DNA from: Clostridiales bacterium
Lineage (GTDB): Bacteria > Bacillota > Clostridia > Lachnospirales > JAQSXR01
Assembly (NCBI GenBank): GCA_029256575.1
Contig: JAQSXR010000007.1
Location: 41,593-105,592, forward strand
Reading direction: 5' to 3'
Length of the DNA: 64,000 nucleotides
Below the pieces are notes generated by a model. That model ran no database searches. It had not been told where the DNA came from and worked only from the letters and a program-made list of their open reading frames with translations. Every line of letters begins with the position of its first letter. Position 1 is the stretch's first letter. Positions 1 to 8,617 of the stretch are shown here, in pieces. The translations under genes were made by a program, and so were the position numbers.

Positions 1-177
1 ATCGGTTTTTTGTGCAGCGTTATCCATTTTGTTCTTTGTAGTAACTGGCTCATCCTCTTTCTTAACACTATTCTTTAATGTATCTTGAAAATTAGTTTGA
101 TTGGTGCCCGCCACATTGTTTTTTGAACCAATATCTAAAAAAGCTGACTTAATATTTAGTGCACTTACATTTGTCAT
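1..177 (-). CDS. fliK: FliK flagellar hook-length control protein (N-terminal fragment)
   Basis: An open frame of 59 codons starts with ATG at 177 behind an AGGAGG ribosome binding site and runs off the left edge. The visible protein is polar and low in hydrophobics (Asn, Lys, Thr, Asp rich), as expected for the disordered N-terminus of FliK, the secreted ruler that sets hook length and switches export specificity. There is no direct domain evidence because the conserved C-terminal domain lies outside the window. The call rests on position: last gene after fliJ and the motE-like gene in a fla operon, where fliK normally sits. Confidence 0.6.
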   Translation of the reverse strand, partial: MTNVSALNIKSAFLDIGSKNNVAGTNQTNFQDTLKNSVKKEDEPVTTKNKMDNAAQKTD

Positions 178-285
178 TTTCCCTCCTCCTTTCTTGAAGC
201 AACTTATAAATTGCTCTATAATTTTTATCTATAGATACAGTTAAAAGCATTCGTATTTCTACCAACGCTGTAACTTTCTACCAAA

Positions 286-1032
286 TTATTGCGACATTGC
301 CTTTGTTATCTTTGCAGCAATCGTCGGGTCCATCGCACCTAATATCTTGGCACGTTGTTCCGTATTAACATTTCTCAATATATCAACAACTAGTGAGACA
401 TTCGATGATAACTCTTCTAGTACGCTAGCTGCTTGAGCTGGCTTCATTTCTTGATATGCTTTTGCAACTTTTTGAATTTCTTCTTCTACCGCTAATTGCT
501 CAACAACTTGTCTATATATTTCTTCAGCATTTACTGGATTAATCAGTTCATAATATGCTTTATACTCGGCAATATCTGGTGCTTTTGCATTAAATACTAC
601 CTCATCATCAAATGTTTTCTTGCTCTCTATATACTCTGTATGCTTATCCTCAAATACTTTTAGTCTAGCTATTTCAGTTTGTAAATCTTCTATCGAAGTT
701 ACTTTCTCATCTTTTGCTTTGTTTGCAGTAGCAAGTTCAACTTCTAATTCTTTAATTCTTGCTATCGCTTCTTCTATGGTTTCATAAGGATAATTAAGGT
801 CAACATACTCCACTTTCTCCTCTTTTGGTAACATCCAGCTTATCGCCTTTACATCACCAAACATTGGTCGAAGCATTGTACTCGCAAATCCACCAACATT
901 AAATTTGATTAATAAAAGAAGAGTAATAATTATAGCAAAAACTAAACCAACTCCAATAAGTGCTGAAAATAGACCGCCCTTACCTTTTTCATCGCTGTTA
1001 AGATTTTCATTGTTTCCTGTTTTATTAGCCAT
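286..1032 (-). CDS. MotE-like (YlxF) flagellar membrane protein
   Basis: About 248 residues. A short polar N-terminus is followed by one membrane segment (about residues 22-43), a coiled-coil stretch (about 90-130) and a C-terminal MgtE-N-like helical domain in the last 60 residues (MKPAQAASVLEEL...ILGAMDP). This layout matches the MotE/YlxF family, flagellar motor or export accessory proteins encoded between fliJ and fliK. In MotE of other bacteria the C-terminal domain chaperones or anchors motor parts; that role is inferred here. ATG at 1032 was chosen because GGGGTGAT lies directly upstream; GTG 1041 and ATG 1038 are in frame but too close to that site. Confidence 0.75.
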   Translation of the reverse strand: MANKTGNNENLNSDEKGKGGLFSALIGVGLVFAIIITLLLLIKFNVGGFASTMLRPMFGDVKAISWMLPKEEKVEYVDLNYPYETIEEAIARIKELEVELATANKAKDEKVTSIEDLQTEIARLKVFEDKHTEYIESKKTFDDEVVFNAKAPDIAEYKAYYELINPVNAEEIYRQVVEQLAVEEEIQKVAKAYQEMKPAQAASVLEELSSNVSLVVDILRNVNTEQRAKILGAMDPTIAAKITKAMSQ

Positions 1033-1057
1033 TTTCATCACCCCAATGTATTAATTA

Positions 1058-1510
1058 TTATTTATCTCCATTACTACCATTGTATTTATAGCTGATTAAT
1101 TCATCTACAGCTTTCTTTTCATCTTTTTCAACTTCTATCAAAAATTCTTGAAAAGCATTTTCTCGTAACTTTTCGTGCGTCTTTCTTTCAATCATTGCTT
1201 TATTTAATTCAACTCGAGATTTTTCTAATCGAACCTTAATTTTTTCTATACAATTTAATTGAATATCGATTAAATTTTCTAAAGTCTTAATAGCACTGCT
1301 ACATCTTTTCATTTCTAGAATATCGAGTTTACGTCCCATTAAATCTCTTAGTTCTTCTTGGTAGTTTAATTTTTCTGTTTCAATCGAATTAAGTTTTTCT
1401 TCTGCCTCATTTAGTTCAATTTGAACTAATGTATATGCAATTTTTTTTTGTGCTTCTATACTTAATTTAATATTAAGAATACTTTGCATTTTATATCTAA
1501 ATCTTGCCAT
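1058..1510 (-). CDS. fliJ: FliJ flagellar export chaperone
   Basis: 150 residues, almost entirely charged heptad-type coiled coil (many E, K, L, I), beginning with the typical FliJ N-terminus (MARFRYKMQSIL). FliJ is the small stalk-like component of the flagellar type III export ATPase; it couples FliI to the export gate FlhA and escorts chaperones. The length and the position 8 bp after fliI agree with the family. The start is ATG; the next gene begins 25 bp downstream. Sequence conservation of FliJ is low in general, so the call leans on both coiled-coil character and gene order. Confidence 0.85.
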   Translation of the reverse strand: MARFRYKMQSILNIKLSIEAQKKIAYTLVQIELNEAEEKLNSIETEKLNYQEELRDLMGRKLDILEMKRCSSAIKTLENLIDIQLNCIEKIKVRLEKSRVELNKAMIERKTHEKLRENAFQEFLIEVEKDEKKAVDELISYKYNGSNGDK

Positions 1511-1518
1511 TTAAGCAC

Positions 1519-2829
1519 CTAATCCTCGAATATAGCTTTTAGCCTATCTGTTATATCATCAAAGAGTATTTTATCTTCTACTGATTGTTTTAAAAATTCA
1601 TTGATTTTCGTTATTTTACTGATTGCAAAATCTATATCTTTATTTGAGCCTTTTTTATATGCTCCGATATTAATTAAGTCCTCAGACTCTGAGTATATTG
1701 CAAGTGCTTCTTTTAGCTTATTTGCAACTAGTTTATGTTCTGGTAAAATAACTTGACTCATAACACGAGAGATGCTTTGTAAAACATCGATTGCTGGGTA
1801 ATGATTTTTATTTGCTAACTTTCTTGTTAGCATAATATGTCCATCTAGTATCCCTCTGGCAGCATCTGTTATTGGCTCGTTAAAATCATCACCATCAACT
1901 AAAACAGTATACAGTCCTGTAATCGATCCACTTTCAGAGTTACCTGCTCGTTCAAGTAATTTGGGGAGTTCTGCATATACACTTGGCGTATAACCTCTCG
2001 TTACAGGAGGTTCTCCAATTGCCAATCCAATTTCACGTTGCGCCATCGAGAATCGCGTAAGTGAATCCATCATAAACAATACATCTTTTCCCTTATCTCT
2101 AAAATATTCTGCAATAGCGGTAGCAGTCTTAGCTGCTTTTTGTCTTATGAGTGCGGGCTTATCTGAAGTTGCTACAACGATGACGGATCTACTTAATCCT
2201 TCCGCCCCTAAGTCTCTTTCAATAAACTCTCTTACTTCTCTTCCACGTTCACCTACTAAAGCAATTACATTTACATCAGCTTTTGTGTTTCTAGCTAACA
2301 TTCCTAAAAGTGTACTTTTACCAACTCCACTACCAGCAAATATCCCTATTCTTTGACCTTTGCCAATAGTAAGTAATCCATCTATAGCCTTTACCCCAAG
2401 AGGTAACGGTTGATCAATTAGTGCTCTATCCATCGGATTTGGTGGTGGAGCATCTACTGGATACTTCTCATCTAATTCTAGCGATAATCCATTAATAGGG
2501 TTACCTAGACCATCTAATATCTTACCTAATAAACCTTCTCCAACAGATACTTGAAGTGGTACCCCAACTGTTTCAACAGAGCTTCCAGGTCCAATGCCTT
2601 CCATTGATCCTAGTGGCATTAATAATAATCTACTATCCTTAAAACCAACAACTTCTGCGATTGCAGTTTGTATCTTATCTTTTGATGTTATTCTACATAA
2701 ATCACCTAGATTTGCATTGGGCCCAATTGTTTCAATTGTTAAACCTACAACCTTAGCAACTGTTCCGCTATGTTTTACATATGATTTTTCTTGCAAAAGA
2801 TTGTACTTGTCAAAATTTATTAGTTCCAA
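1519..2829 (-). CDS. fliI: FliI flagellum-specific ATPase
   Basis: 436 residues, full family length. An F1-beta-like fold is evident: Walker A GSGVGKST at residues 166-173, the LVGERGREVREF segment about 20-35 residues later, and a Walker B-type FMMDSLTRF. FliI forms the hexameric ATPase of the flagellar export apparatus at the cytoplasmic base of the basal body and energises unloading of export substrates with FliH and FliJ. The start codon is TTG, 5 bp after a GGTGA motif; no in-frame ATG fits the family N-terminus. It lies 15 bp after fliH. Confidence 0.96.
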   Translation of the reverse strand: MELINFDKYNLLQEKSYVKHSGTVAKVVGLTIETIGPNANLGDLCRITSKDKIQTAIAEVVGFKDSRLLLMPLGSMEGIGPGSSVETVGVPLQVSVGEGLLGKILDGLGNPINGLSLELDEKYPVDAPPPNPMDRALIDQPLPLGVKAIDGLLTIGKGQRIGIFAGSGVGKSTLLGMLARNTKADVNVIALVGERGREVREFIERDLGAEGLSRSVIVVATSDKPALIRQKAAKTATAIAEYFRDKGKDVLFMMDSLTRFSMAQREIGLAIGEPPVTRGYTPSVYAELPKLLERAGNSESGSITGLYTVLVDGDDFNEPITDAARGILDGHIMLTRKLANKNHYPAIDVLQSISRVMSQVILPEHKLVANKLKEALAIYSESEDLINIGAYKKGSNKDIDFAISKITKINEFLKQSVEDKILFDDITDRLKAIFED

Positions 2830-2844
2830 GGTTTCACCAACTTT

Positions 2845-3612
2845 CTATAGGCCAGCAATTAATCTTAAATCTGAGATAATGCCTTTTAGTTGAATATCAA
2901 TGCTGCTATTCACAAAACCAGAATCTGTTTCTATAATACAGCTACCTTTTTCAAGTTGATTGTCTACACAAAAATCTATTTTATTAGTAGGGTTCAAACA
3001 TCCTTCTACCTTGTTAGCATTTTCTATTACATATTCATAATCATCTTGTGACACTTTTATTAGAAAACTTCGATTTGAATTATTAATCTCCATCATTCCT
3101 TGATTGATGATATTAATAATTATTTCATTTTTATCTTGAAGGAGTTGTCCTGTAAGTTTTTCTATTACCTGGATTACTACTTTCGCAAATTTAGGTTCAA
3201 GTTGCTTTAATTGCTCTTCATACTTTAATTTATTAACTTTAATTTGCTCTTCTGCCATTTGTACGGCTTTTTCAGCCTCTCCTAATCCAGCTTGATATCC
3301 TTCACTAATTCCTTCATTTTTTCCTTCTTCATATGCAAGTACTTTTAGCTTTTCTGCATCTAATTTCGCCTGCTCTATGATTTTCTCTGCTTTAATATTA
3401 GCCTCGTCAATAATTTGTTGTTCTGTCTTTTTTCTCTTTTGGTCTCGTAAATGTAATAGTTGATCTAGCTCATTATCGATTATGATTTCTTCTTCATTAA
3501 CTATTTCATCTGAAATAGGTTTATTAATAATTCTTTTATCATTTGTGTCAACCATGATCAGCTTGCTATTTGGTGAAAATTTTACAAATCCTGATTTTAA
3601 TAAATTAGACAA
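2845..3612 (-). CDS. fliH: FliH flagellar export regulator
   Basis: 255 residues. A long charged coiled coil (about 55-150) with AEKII and GxxxG-like helical repeats leads into a C-terminal alpha/beta domain, the standard FliH/type III stator plan. FliH dimers bind FliI and hold the ATPase at the C-ring. The start is TTG at 3612, overlapping the last 8 bp of fliG. The ribosome binding site GGAGGTGA is inside the 3' end of fliG, which implies translational coupling. No ATG start near the family-like N-terminus is available. Confidence 0.9.
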   Translation of the reverse strand: MSNLLKSGFVKFSPNSKLIMVDTNDKRIINKPISDEIVNEEEIIIDNELDQLLHLRDQKRKKTEQQIIDEANIKAEKIIEQAKLDAEKLKVLAYEEGKNEGISEGYQAGLGEAEKAVQMAEEQIKVNKLKYEEQLKQLEPKFAKVVIQVIEKLTGQLLQDKNEIIINIINQGMMEINNSNRSFLIKVSQDDYEYVIENANKVEGCLNPTNKIDFCVDNQLEKGSCIIETDSGFVNSSIDIQLKGIISDLRLIAGL

Positions 3613-4621
3613 TTATTTCGTCACCTCCACCTCTAGAAATTACAATTTCAGAAGCGTCTTCTAATTTACGAATAATATTAACGATTTTTTGTTGTGCCTC
3701 TTCAACATCCTTCAAACGTACAGGTCCCATAAATTCCATATCTTCTTTTATCATTGCAGATAGACGTTTTGACATGTTGTTGAAAATAACATTTTGAACT
3801 TCTTCAACAGACCCTTTAAGAGCGGTAGCAATATCATTGTTATCAACTTCTTTAAGTACTCTTTGAATTGAACGGTCATCAAGAGTAAGAATATCTTCGA
3901 ATACGAACATCTTCTTTCTGATTTCATCCGCAAGTTCTGTATCTTCAATTTCAAGAGTTTCCATAATGTGTTTTTCTGTTGATCTGTCAACTGCATTAAG
4001 AATTTGAACGATAGAATCAACTCCACCAACAATAGTGTAATCTTGAGTAACTAAAGAAGCTAACTTCTTCTCAAGAACAGATTCAACGTCTTTAATAATC
4101 TCAGGTGATGTTCTATCCATTTGTGCAATACGTCTCGCTACATCAGCTTGTTTCTCCGGAGATAGTGCAGCAACGATAGATGCTGCTTGAACTGCTGGTA
4201 AATAGGAAAGTATTAATGCTATTGTTTGAGAATGTTCATCTTGAATAAAGTTAAGTAATTGACCTGCATCTGTTTTACGAATAAATTCGAATGGTCTAAC
4301 TTGTAGTGAAGCGGTAAGTCTACCAATAACTTCGAAAGCCTTATCTGCACCAAGCGCTTTTTCAAGCAAGTCTTTGGCATAACCGATACCACCTTCTGAT
4401 ATATACTGTTGTGCTAAACAGATTTCATAAAATTCATCTAATATTTCATCTTTTAATTTTGCTGATACACTTCGTGTATTTGCTATTTCTAACGTAAGTT
4501 GTTCAATTTCATCTTCTTTGAGAAACTTAAATATTGTAGACGATTTTTCAGGTCCAAGAGTAATTAGCAATATAGCTGCTTTTTGAATTCCTGGAATATC
4601 CATGTTCTTTCTCACTGCCAT
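3605..4621 (-). CDS. fliG: FliG flagellar motor switch protein
   Basis: 338 residues from ATG 4621, the usual length. Visible landmarks are the N-terminal GIQKAAILLITLG segment that binds FliF, a middle-domain EHSQ (variant of the EHPQ motif), and the C-terminal torque helix region MFVFEDILTLDDRSIQ. FliG forms the rotor ring that interacts with the stator and switches rotation direction. ATG 4621 was preferred to GTG 4633 because GAGGGGTG sits about 9 bp upstream of it and the fliF stop immediately precedes it. The serine in EHSQ replaces the usual proline, a mild substitution. Confidence 0.95.
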   Translation of the reverse strand: MAVRKNMDIPGIQKAAILLITLGPEKSSTIFKFLKEDEIEQLTLEIANTRSVSAKLKDEILDEFYEICLAQQYISEGGIGYAKDLLEKALGADKAFEVIGRLTASLQVRPFEFIRKTDAGQLLNFIQDEHSQTIALILSYLPAVQAASIVAALSPEKQADVARRIAQMDRTSPEIIKDVESVLEKKLASLVTQDYTIVGGVDSIVQILNAVDRSTEKHIMETLEIEDTELADEIRKKMFVFEDILTLDDRSIQRVLKEVDNNDIATALKGSVEEVQNVIFNNMSKRLSAMIKEDMEFMGPVRLKDVEEAQQKIVNIIRKLEDASEIVISRGGGDEIIV

Positions 4622-4623
4622 TT

Positions 4624-6234
4624 TTATTCCCACCCCTCGTTAAGCCAATTCCTAAGTAACTGTGCAGCTGCTTCCGGTTTATCTTCAACAAACTTCTCAA
4701 TCATTTTTCTTGTCTCATTTAAATCATCCATTGGAATTTCTTCTTTCGGAATCTGTGATTCTCTAGTAGACGTTAATAAATCTTCAACGGAAAGACCTGC
4801 ATCAATATCAGAAATCTCCACTGGTTTTGTTCCTTTATATACAACAAAAGCCAAGAATACAAATATTATAGCAGCTAGTGCTATCGGTAAATATTTTGTC
4901 CAATCAGATTTTTCAACTATTTTATCTTCAAATTTAGGTATTTCATATGCTGTAACCTTAACATTATCGATACCTGTTGACATTACGATCAAATCAATTG
5001 TATTTTGATCTACCGGTAACTCAATACTTGCCATATTTGCCTGCTTAAATTCTTCATATGTCATTCCCGCAGCTTCAAGAGTTCCGTCCGATTCCAATTG
5101 TTCCTGGTTAAATAATTTATATTTCGATAGTACGATTCCTATTGAAGATTTTTCAAATTCAAGACCGCCTATACTTTTATCCGTTTGTGTAATTATTTTG
5201 TTAATTTCGTATTGAATTTGTTCTTGTTCTACAGATGAATTTGACTGATTTGAATCAGGAAATTGGTAATCTGTAACAACTCCATTTGTATCCGTTCCTG
5301 GTACGCCCGAAGCTTCAACATCATTGCCTTCCGCCACGTATGTATAGATATTTCTAATTATTCCTTTATCCCCATCTTCAGGATATTCGTACTCTTCTGA
5401 TACAGTTGATTGTTTATCAAAATCCAATACTAGATTTGGCATTACTTCCGCATCATCATATTTGCCTGTACTAATTAACCCTGCCATCAAATTCTTTTTC
5501 ATAGTGTTTGTTAGTGTCATTTGGTATTCATATTGTTTGTTTGTAGAGATGGTTCCTAGTGAATCATTATCATCTCCCATATAAAGAATTCGTCCTTTTT
5601 GATCACTAATCTTTACATTTGCATCTGTTAATTTATCAATAGAGCCAACAAGATAGTTAACAACACTTAATACTGATTCAGGAGATAAATCTTTTGATGT
5701 TGTCAGTATTGCACTTGCTTTCGCCTCTTTTTCTTCCTTTAAAATTGTTTTCATATCATCTGGAACAACAATCGTCACTACTGCATCGACTATTCCTTCA
5801 AATCTTAGTAAATCATTTGCTAGCGATTGTTCTTTAGCAAGTTTAAATTTCAACTGTCTTTCACTATCTGTTGTACTTAAACTATTCGTAAACGCATCAT
5901 CATATGTGAATCCCTCAGACGGAATACCGGACACCGCCAATGCCATTTTTGCCTCACTGTATTGTCTCTCATCTACTTTAACACCTGTTCCATCATTAGA
6001 AATCTCATAAGTAATTCCATTCTCAGTTAAAGCATCTTTTATATTACTTGCTTGTAATGGTGTAATATTGGATATCAAATTTACCATATTAGTTCTATTT
6101 AAAAATAAAACAAGAGCAACTAAGGAAGCTATTACTACTAGAGTAATACCTCCCATTTTAACTTTTTGTTTTTTATCATATTTATTCCATAATTTCGTTA
6201 TCTGTTGTGACATTTTAGAAAACTGTTCGCCCAT
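4624..6234 (-). CDS. fliF: FliF flagellar MS-ring protein
   Basis: 536 residues. Transmembrane helices lie near residues 27-46 and 443-463 and flank a large extracytoplasmic region with the YscJ/FliF ring-building motifs (for example residues around PSEGFTYDDAF and the DVVV-type strand). The acidic C-terminal tail (PEAAAQLLRNWLNEGWE) is the FliG-binding helix. FliF assembles the MS ring that seeds the basal body. The stop codon directly precedes the fliG start. Composition and length are normal for Firmicutes FliF. Confidence 0.95.
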   Translation of the reverse strand: MGEQFSKMSQQITKLWNKYDKKQKVKMGGITLVVIASLVALVLFLNRTNMVNLISNITPLQASNIKDALTENGITYEISNDGTGVKVDERQYSEAKMALAVSGIPSEGFTYDDAFTNSLSTTDSERQLKFKLAKEQSLANDLLRFEGIVDAVVTIVVPDDMKTILKEEKEAKASAILTTSKDLSPESVLSVVNYLVGSIDKLTDANVKISDQKGRILYMGDDNDSLGTISTNKQYEYQMTLTNTMKKNLMAGLISTGKYDDAEVMPNLVLDFDKQSTVSEEYEYPEDGDKGIIRNIYTYVAEGNDVEASGVPGTDTNGVVTDYQFPDSNQSNSSVEQEQIQYEINKIITQTDKSIGGLEFEKSSIGIVLSKYKLFNQEQLESDGTLEAAGMTYEEFKQANMASIELPVDQNTIDLIVMSTGIDNVKVTAYEIPKFEDKIVEKSDWTKYLPIALAAIIFVFLAFVVYKGTKPVEISDIDAGLSVEDLLTSTRESQIPKEEIPMDDLNETRKMIEKFVEDKPEAAAQLLRNWLNEGWE

Positions 6235-6263
6235 TGTACACTCCTTTAGTTCTCAGCAATATA

Positions 6264-6575
6264 TTATATTTGAAGTTTCATAATTTCATCGTATGCTGCC
6301 AAGACTTGATTTCTAATTTCAACAGTAAATTGTAGAGCTGTACTAGCCTTCTTTGATGCAATAAGAACATCTTCAATATTAACATTAGTGTTACCTGACA
6401 AAAACTCCATACCAATGTCATCTGCTTTAAGTTGCAGTGAATTAGTATCATTAAGCAAGTTCATTGCTGCATTAAATATATTTGAAAAGGAGTTATCTTT
6501 TTTTGTTTCACTATTATTTGTAATACTTGTATTTTTTAATATATCACTAATTTGATTAATTGCTCCAACTTGCAT
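6264..6575 (-). CDS. fliE: FliE hook-basal body complex protein
   Basis: 103 residues with the family's C-terminal signature (VLIASKKASTALQFTVEIRNQVLAAYDEIMKLQI), which is diagnostic for FliE. The protein links the MS ring to the proximal rod and is an early export substrate. The length is normal. It lies 55 bp after flgC and 29 bp before fliF, in the conserved flgB-flgC-fliE order. Confidence 0.95.
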   Translation of the reverse strand: MQVGAINQISDILKNTSITNNSETKKDNSFSNIFNAAMNLLNDTNSLQLKADDIGMEFLSGNTNVNIEDVLIASKKASTALQFTVEIRNQVLAAYDEIMKLQI

Positions 6576-6630
6576 TCTATATCCTCCCTATTTACCCTTT
6601 ACACAGGCAAAACTTAATATATCTGCTTTC

Positions 6631-7086
6631 CTATCTTCCAATTTCAAGTGCTTTTGCAAACATACTCTTAGCAGCATTTAATGCTGTTACATTGGCTTCA
6701 TATGAGCGAGTAGCGCTAATTAAATTTGTCATCTCTATAACTGAATTTACATTCGGATATTCTACATAACCGTCCTCATTTGCATCCGGATGTGAAGGAT
6801 CATACGTTTTAATAAATTCACTTTGATCTTCTACAATAGAAGAAACCTTAACCCCTGCATTAGCAGTTGATGTAGATGCTCCATATTTTCCAATTTGTTG
6901 ATTTAACATATTCTCAAAAGATTGATTTTTGTTTTCCTCAAAAACAACAACCTTTCTTCTATATGGATTGCCATCTGCTCCTCTTGTAGTATTAACGTTA
7001 GCTAAATTTTGTGAAATTGTATCCATTCTCAATCTTTGTGCCGTAAGCCCCGATCCACTTGTATTCATTATACTAAATAACGACAT
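6631..7086 (-). CDS. flgC: FlgC flagellar proximal rod protein
   Basis: 151 residues. The N-terminus carries the flagellar axial-family motif (SGLTAQRLRMDTISQNLANVNTT), and the C-terminal heptad helix (YEANVTALNAAKSMFAKALEIG) is typical of rod and hook proteins. FlgC polymerises in the proximal rod after export through the flagellar type III pathway, so it has no Sec signal. It starts with ATG 17 bp after flgB. Confidence 0.95.
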   Translation of the reverse strand: MSLFSIMNTSGSGLTAQRLRMDTISQNLANVNTTRGADGNPYRRKVVVFEENKNQSFENMLNQQIGKYGASTSTANAGVKVSSIVEDQSEFIKTYDPSHPDANEDGYVEYPNVNSVIEMTNLISATRSYEANVTALNAAKSMFAKALEIGR

Positions 7087-7103
7087 TCTGCTCCCCCTTA
7101 CTG

Positions 7104-7481
7104 TTATCTATTTTTCATTGAACTTGTTATTCTATCAAATCCTGAGATTACTCTATCAATTAAAGCATTATATCTAAGTTGATTTTTTGCTGCAGCTGCA
7201 GTTTCTGTATCGATATCAACATTATTTTTATCCATTCTGTAACTCATATTACTTCTGTCTGTTACGAGCTTCGGAGAAATGCTATCTAGATTTATCTTTT
7301 TAACGTTATTCCCGTTCATTTTCAAAGCGTCTTGTAACATTGATTCGAAAATCACATCTTGTCTTTTATACCCAGGAGTATCTACATTAGCAATATTTGA
7401 ACTTATTGCCTGTTGCCTTAATGATGTGGCATTTATTGCTTTACTATAAACATCAATATTCTTAAATGCATCCGTTATCAT
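7104..7481 (-). CDS. flgB: FlgB flagellar proximal rod protein
   Basis: 125 residues from ATG 7481, with the axial-protein motif ISSNIANVDTPGYKR near residue 27. It is the first gene of the fla operon. The longer frame starting at 7511 was rejected because GGGAGGAAAG sits 8 bp upstream of ATG 7481 and the family begins close to this residue. FlgB forms the innermost rod layer with FlgC, FlgF and FlgG. The region upstream (7482-7754) holds its promoter and the codY terminator. Confidence 0.94.
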   Translation of the reverse strand: MITDAFKNIDVYSKAINATSLRQQAISSNIANVDTPGYKRQDVIFESMLQDALKMNGNNVKKINLDSISPKLVTDRSNMSYRMDKNNVDIDTETAAAAKNQLRYNALIDRVISGFDRITSSMKNR

Positions 7482-7551
7482 TTTTTTATCTTTCCTCCCA
7501 TTAAAATACAATATATATCACTTATTACTATTGTTGCACCATATATATACT

Positions 7552-7579
7552 ATTATAAATTATATCCCGAAAATTTCAA
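7552..7579 (-). promoter_or_regulatory. Sigma-A-type promoter of the flgB (fla) operon
   Basis: On the minus strand TTGAAA (7574-7579) and TATAAT (7552-7557) are separated by 16 bp, about 70 bp upstream of the flgB start and downstream of the codY terminator. A degenerate CodY-like 15-mer (7561-7575) lies across the spacer. No sigma-D type promoter (TAAA-N15-GCCGATAT) was seen. Confidence 0.6.
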
Positions 7580-7696
7580 GCTTTATTTTACAAAATGCTA
7601 CAATTTTATATAAAATTTTACTGAAAATACTATGTTTATTCTAATTAATGTAAAACAATTAAAATAAACCCTTTAAATAGAACATTCTTACTTTAA

Positions 7697-7734
7697 AACA
7701 AAAAAATAGACCATACATCAAATGATATATGATC
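7697..7734 (-). terminator. Intrinsic terminator after codY
   Basis: The minus-strand transcript forms a 12-bp stem (7709-7720 with 7723-7734, including two G-U pairs) with a minimal loop, followed by a run rich in T (seven consecutive T). It lies 20 bp after the codY stop and separates codY from the fla operon. Confidence 0.8.
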
Positions 7735-7754
7735 CAAATATTACCGACCCTTTA

Positions 7755-8531
7755 TTATAAAGTTTCATCAATTTTTTCTAATTCATCAAAAATTACATCA
7801 TTAATAACTCTAAGATATGTTCCCTTCATACCCGATGAGCGTGCTTCGATTACTCCGGCACTTTCCAATTTTCTAAGTGCATTAACAATTACTGATCTAG
7901 TAATTCCAACACTATCCGCTATTTTACTAGCAACTAGCATTCCTTCCATTCCGTCTAATTGCTTAAATACATGAGATATAGCTTCTAATTCAGAATGAGA
8001 TAATGTATTAAATGCTGCTCTAACAACTGATACTTTTCTCTCAGCATCATTTTTTTCGTCCGTTACTGCTCTCATCATTTCTAGTCCTACTACAGTAGCG
8101 CCATATTCTGATAAAATTATGTCATCAATTTGGTATGGCATAACTTTTCTATAAGCAAATACTGTACCTAGTCTCTCACCTGAAACATCGATTGGCGTTA
8201 CAATGGCTTGGTAATTACTAATATCAGTTGCCTCAAAACCAAGTGTCATCAAATTGACATTCTCTTTTGTAGAAAGAATATTAAGAATTCTTTCATTAAG
8301 TACCAAATCAATTGTGTTTCCAACTTCATTTGTCAAAAACTCAGTGATTTCCTGGATTTCTTCCCTACATTTAACACCTAGTAATTTACCTCTTTTACTA
8401 ACGATTAAAATGTTTGAGCCTAAAACAGAACTAAGTATCTCGCAAACATCGCTAAAGATAATCTTTTCCGTTCCTGTTCTGTGAAGCAATGTGTTGATTT
8501 TTCTTGTTTTGTCTAATAATTGTACACTCAT
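7755..8531 (-). CDS. codY: CodY GTP/branched-chain amino acid-sensing repressor
   Basis: 258 residues from ATG 8531, the normal CodY size. It has an N-terminal GAF domain (start MSVQLLDKTRKINTLLHR) and a C-terminal winged helix-turn-helix with the conserved ASKIADSVGITRSVIVNALRKLE stretch (about residues 200-222). CodY represses nutrient uptake, amino acid synthesis, motility and sporulation genes while GTP and Ile/Leu/Val are plentiful. The extended frame to 8609 was rejected because GGAGGTT lies just before ATG 8531. It neighbours the fla operon, as in Bacillus, but the xerC-hslVU genes that accompany Bacillus codY are absent. Confidence 0.96.
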   Translation of the reverse strand: MSVQLLDKTRKINTLLHRTGTEKIIFSDVCEILSSVLGSNILIVSKRGKLLGVKCREEIQEITEFLTNEVGNTIDLVLNERILNILSTKENVNLMTLGFEATDISNYQAIVTPIDVSGERLGTVFAYRKVMPYQIDDIILSEYGATVVGLEMMRAVTDEKNDAERKVSVVRAAFNTLSHSELEAISHVFKQLDGMEGMLVASKIADSVGITRSVIVNALRKLESAGVIEARSSGMKGTYLRVINDVIFDELEKIDETL

Positions 8532-8580
8532 TTTTAACCTCCAATTGTCTCGTATGTGCGATAATTCAATATACATTATC

Positions 8581-8609
8581 ATATTATCATAGCATTTACC
8601 ATAATACAA
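8581..8609 (-). promoter_or_regulatory. Putative codY promoter
   Basis: Minus-strand TTGTAT (8604-8609) and TAATAT (8581-8586) with a 17-bp spacer lie between the topA stop and the codY start. The hexamers match the sigma-A consensus only partly. Confidence 0.45.
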
Positions 8610-8617
8610 TAATTATT

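Noticed and set aside
2147..2893. Plus-strand open frames opposite fliI
   Set aside because: Antisense shadows of a well-conserved ATPase gene; no ribosome binding sites.
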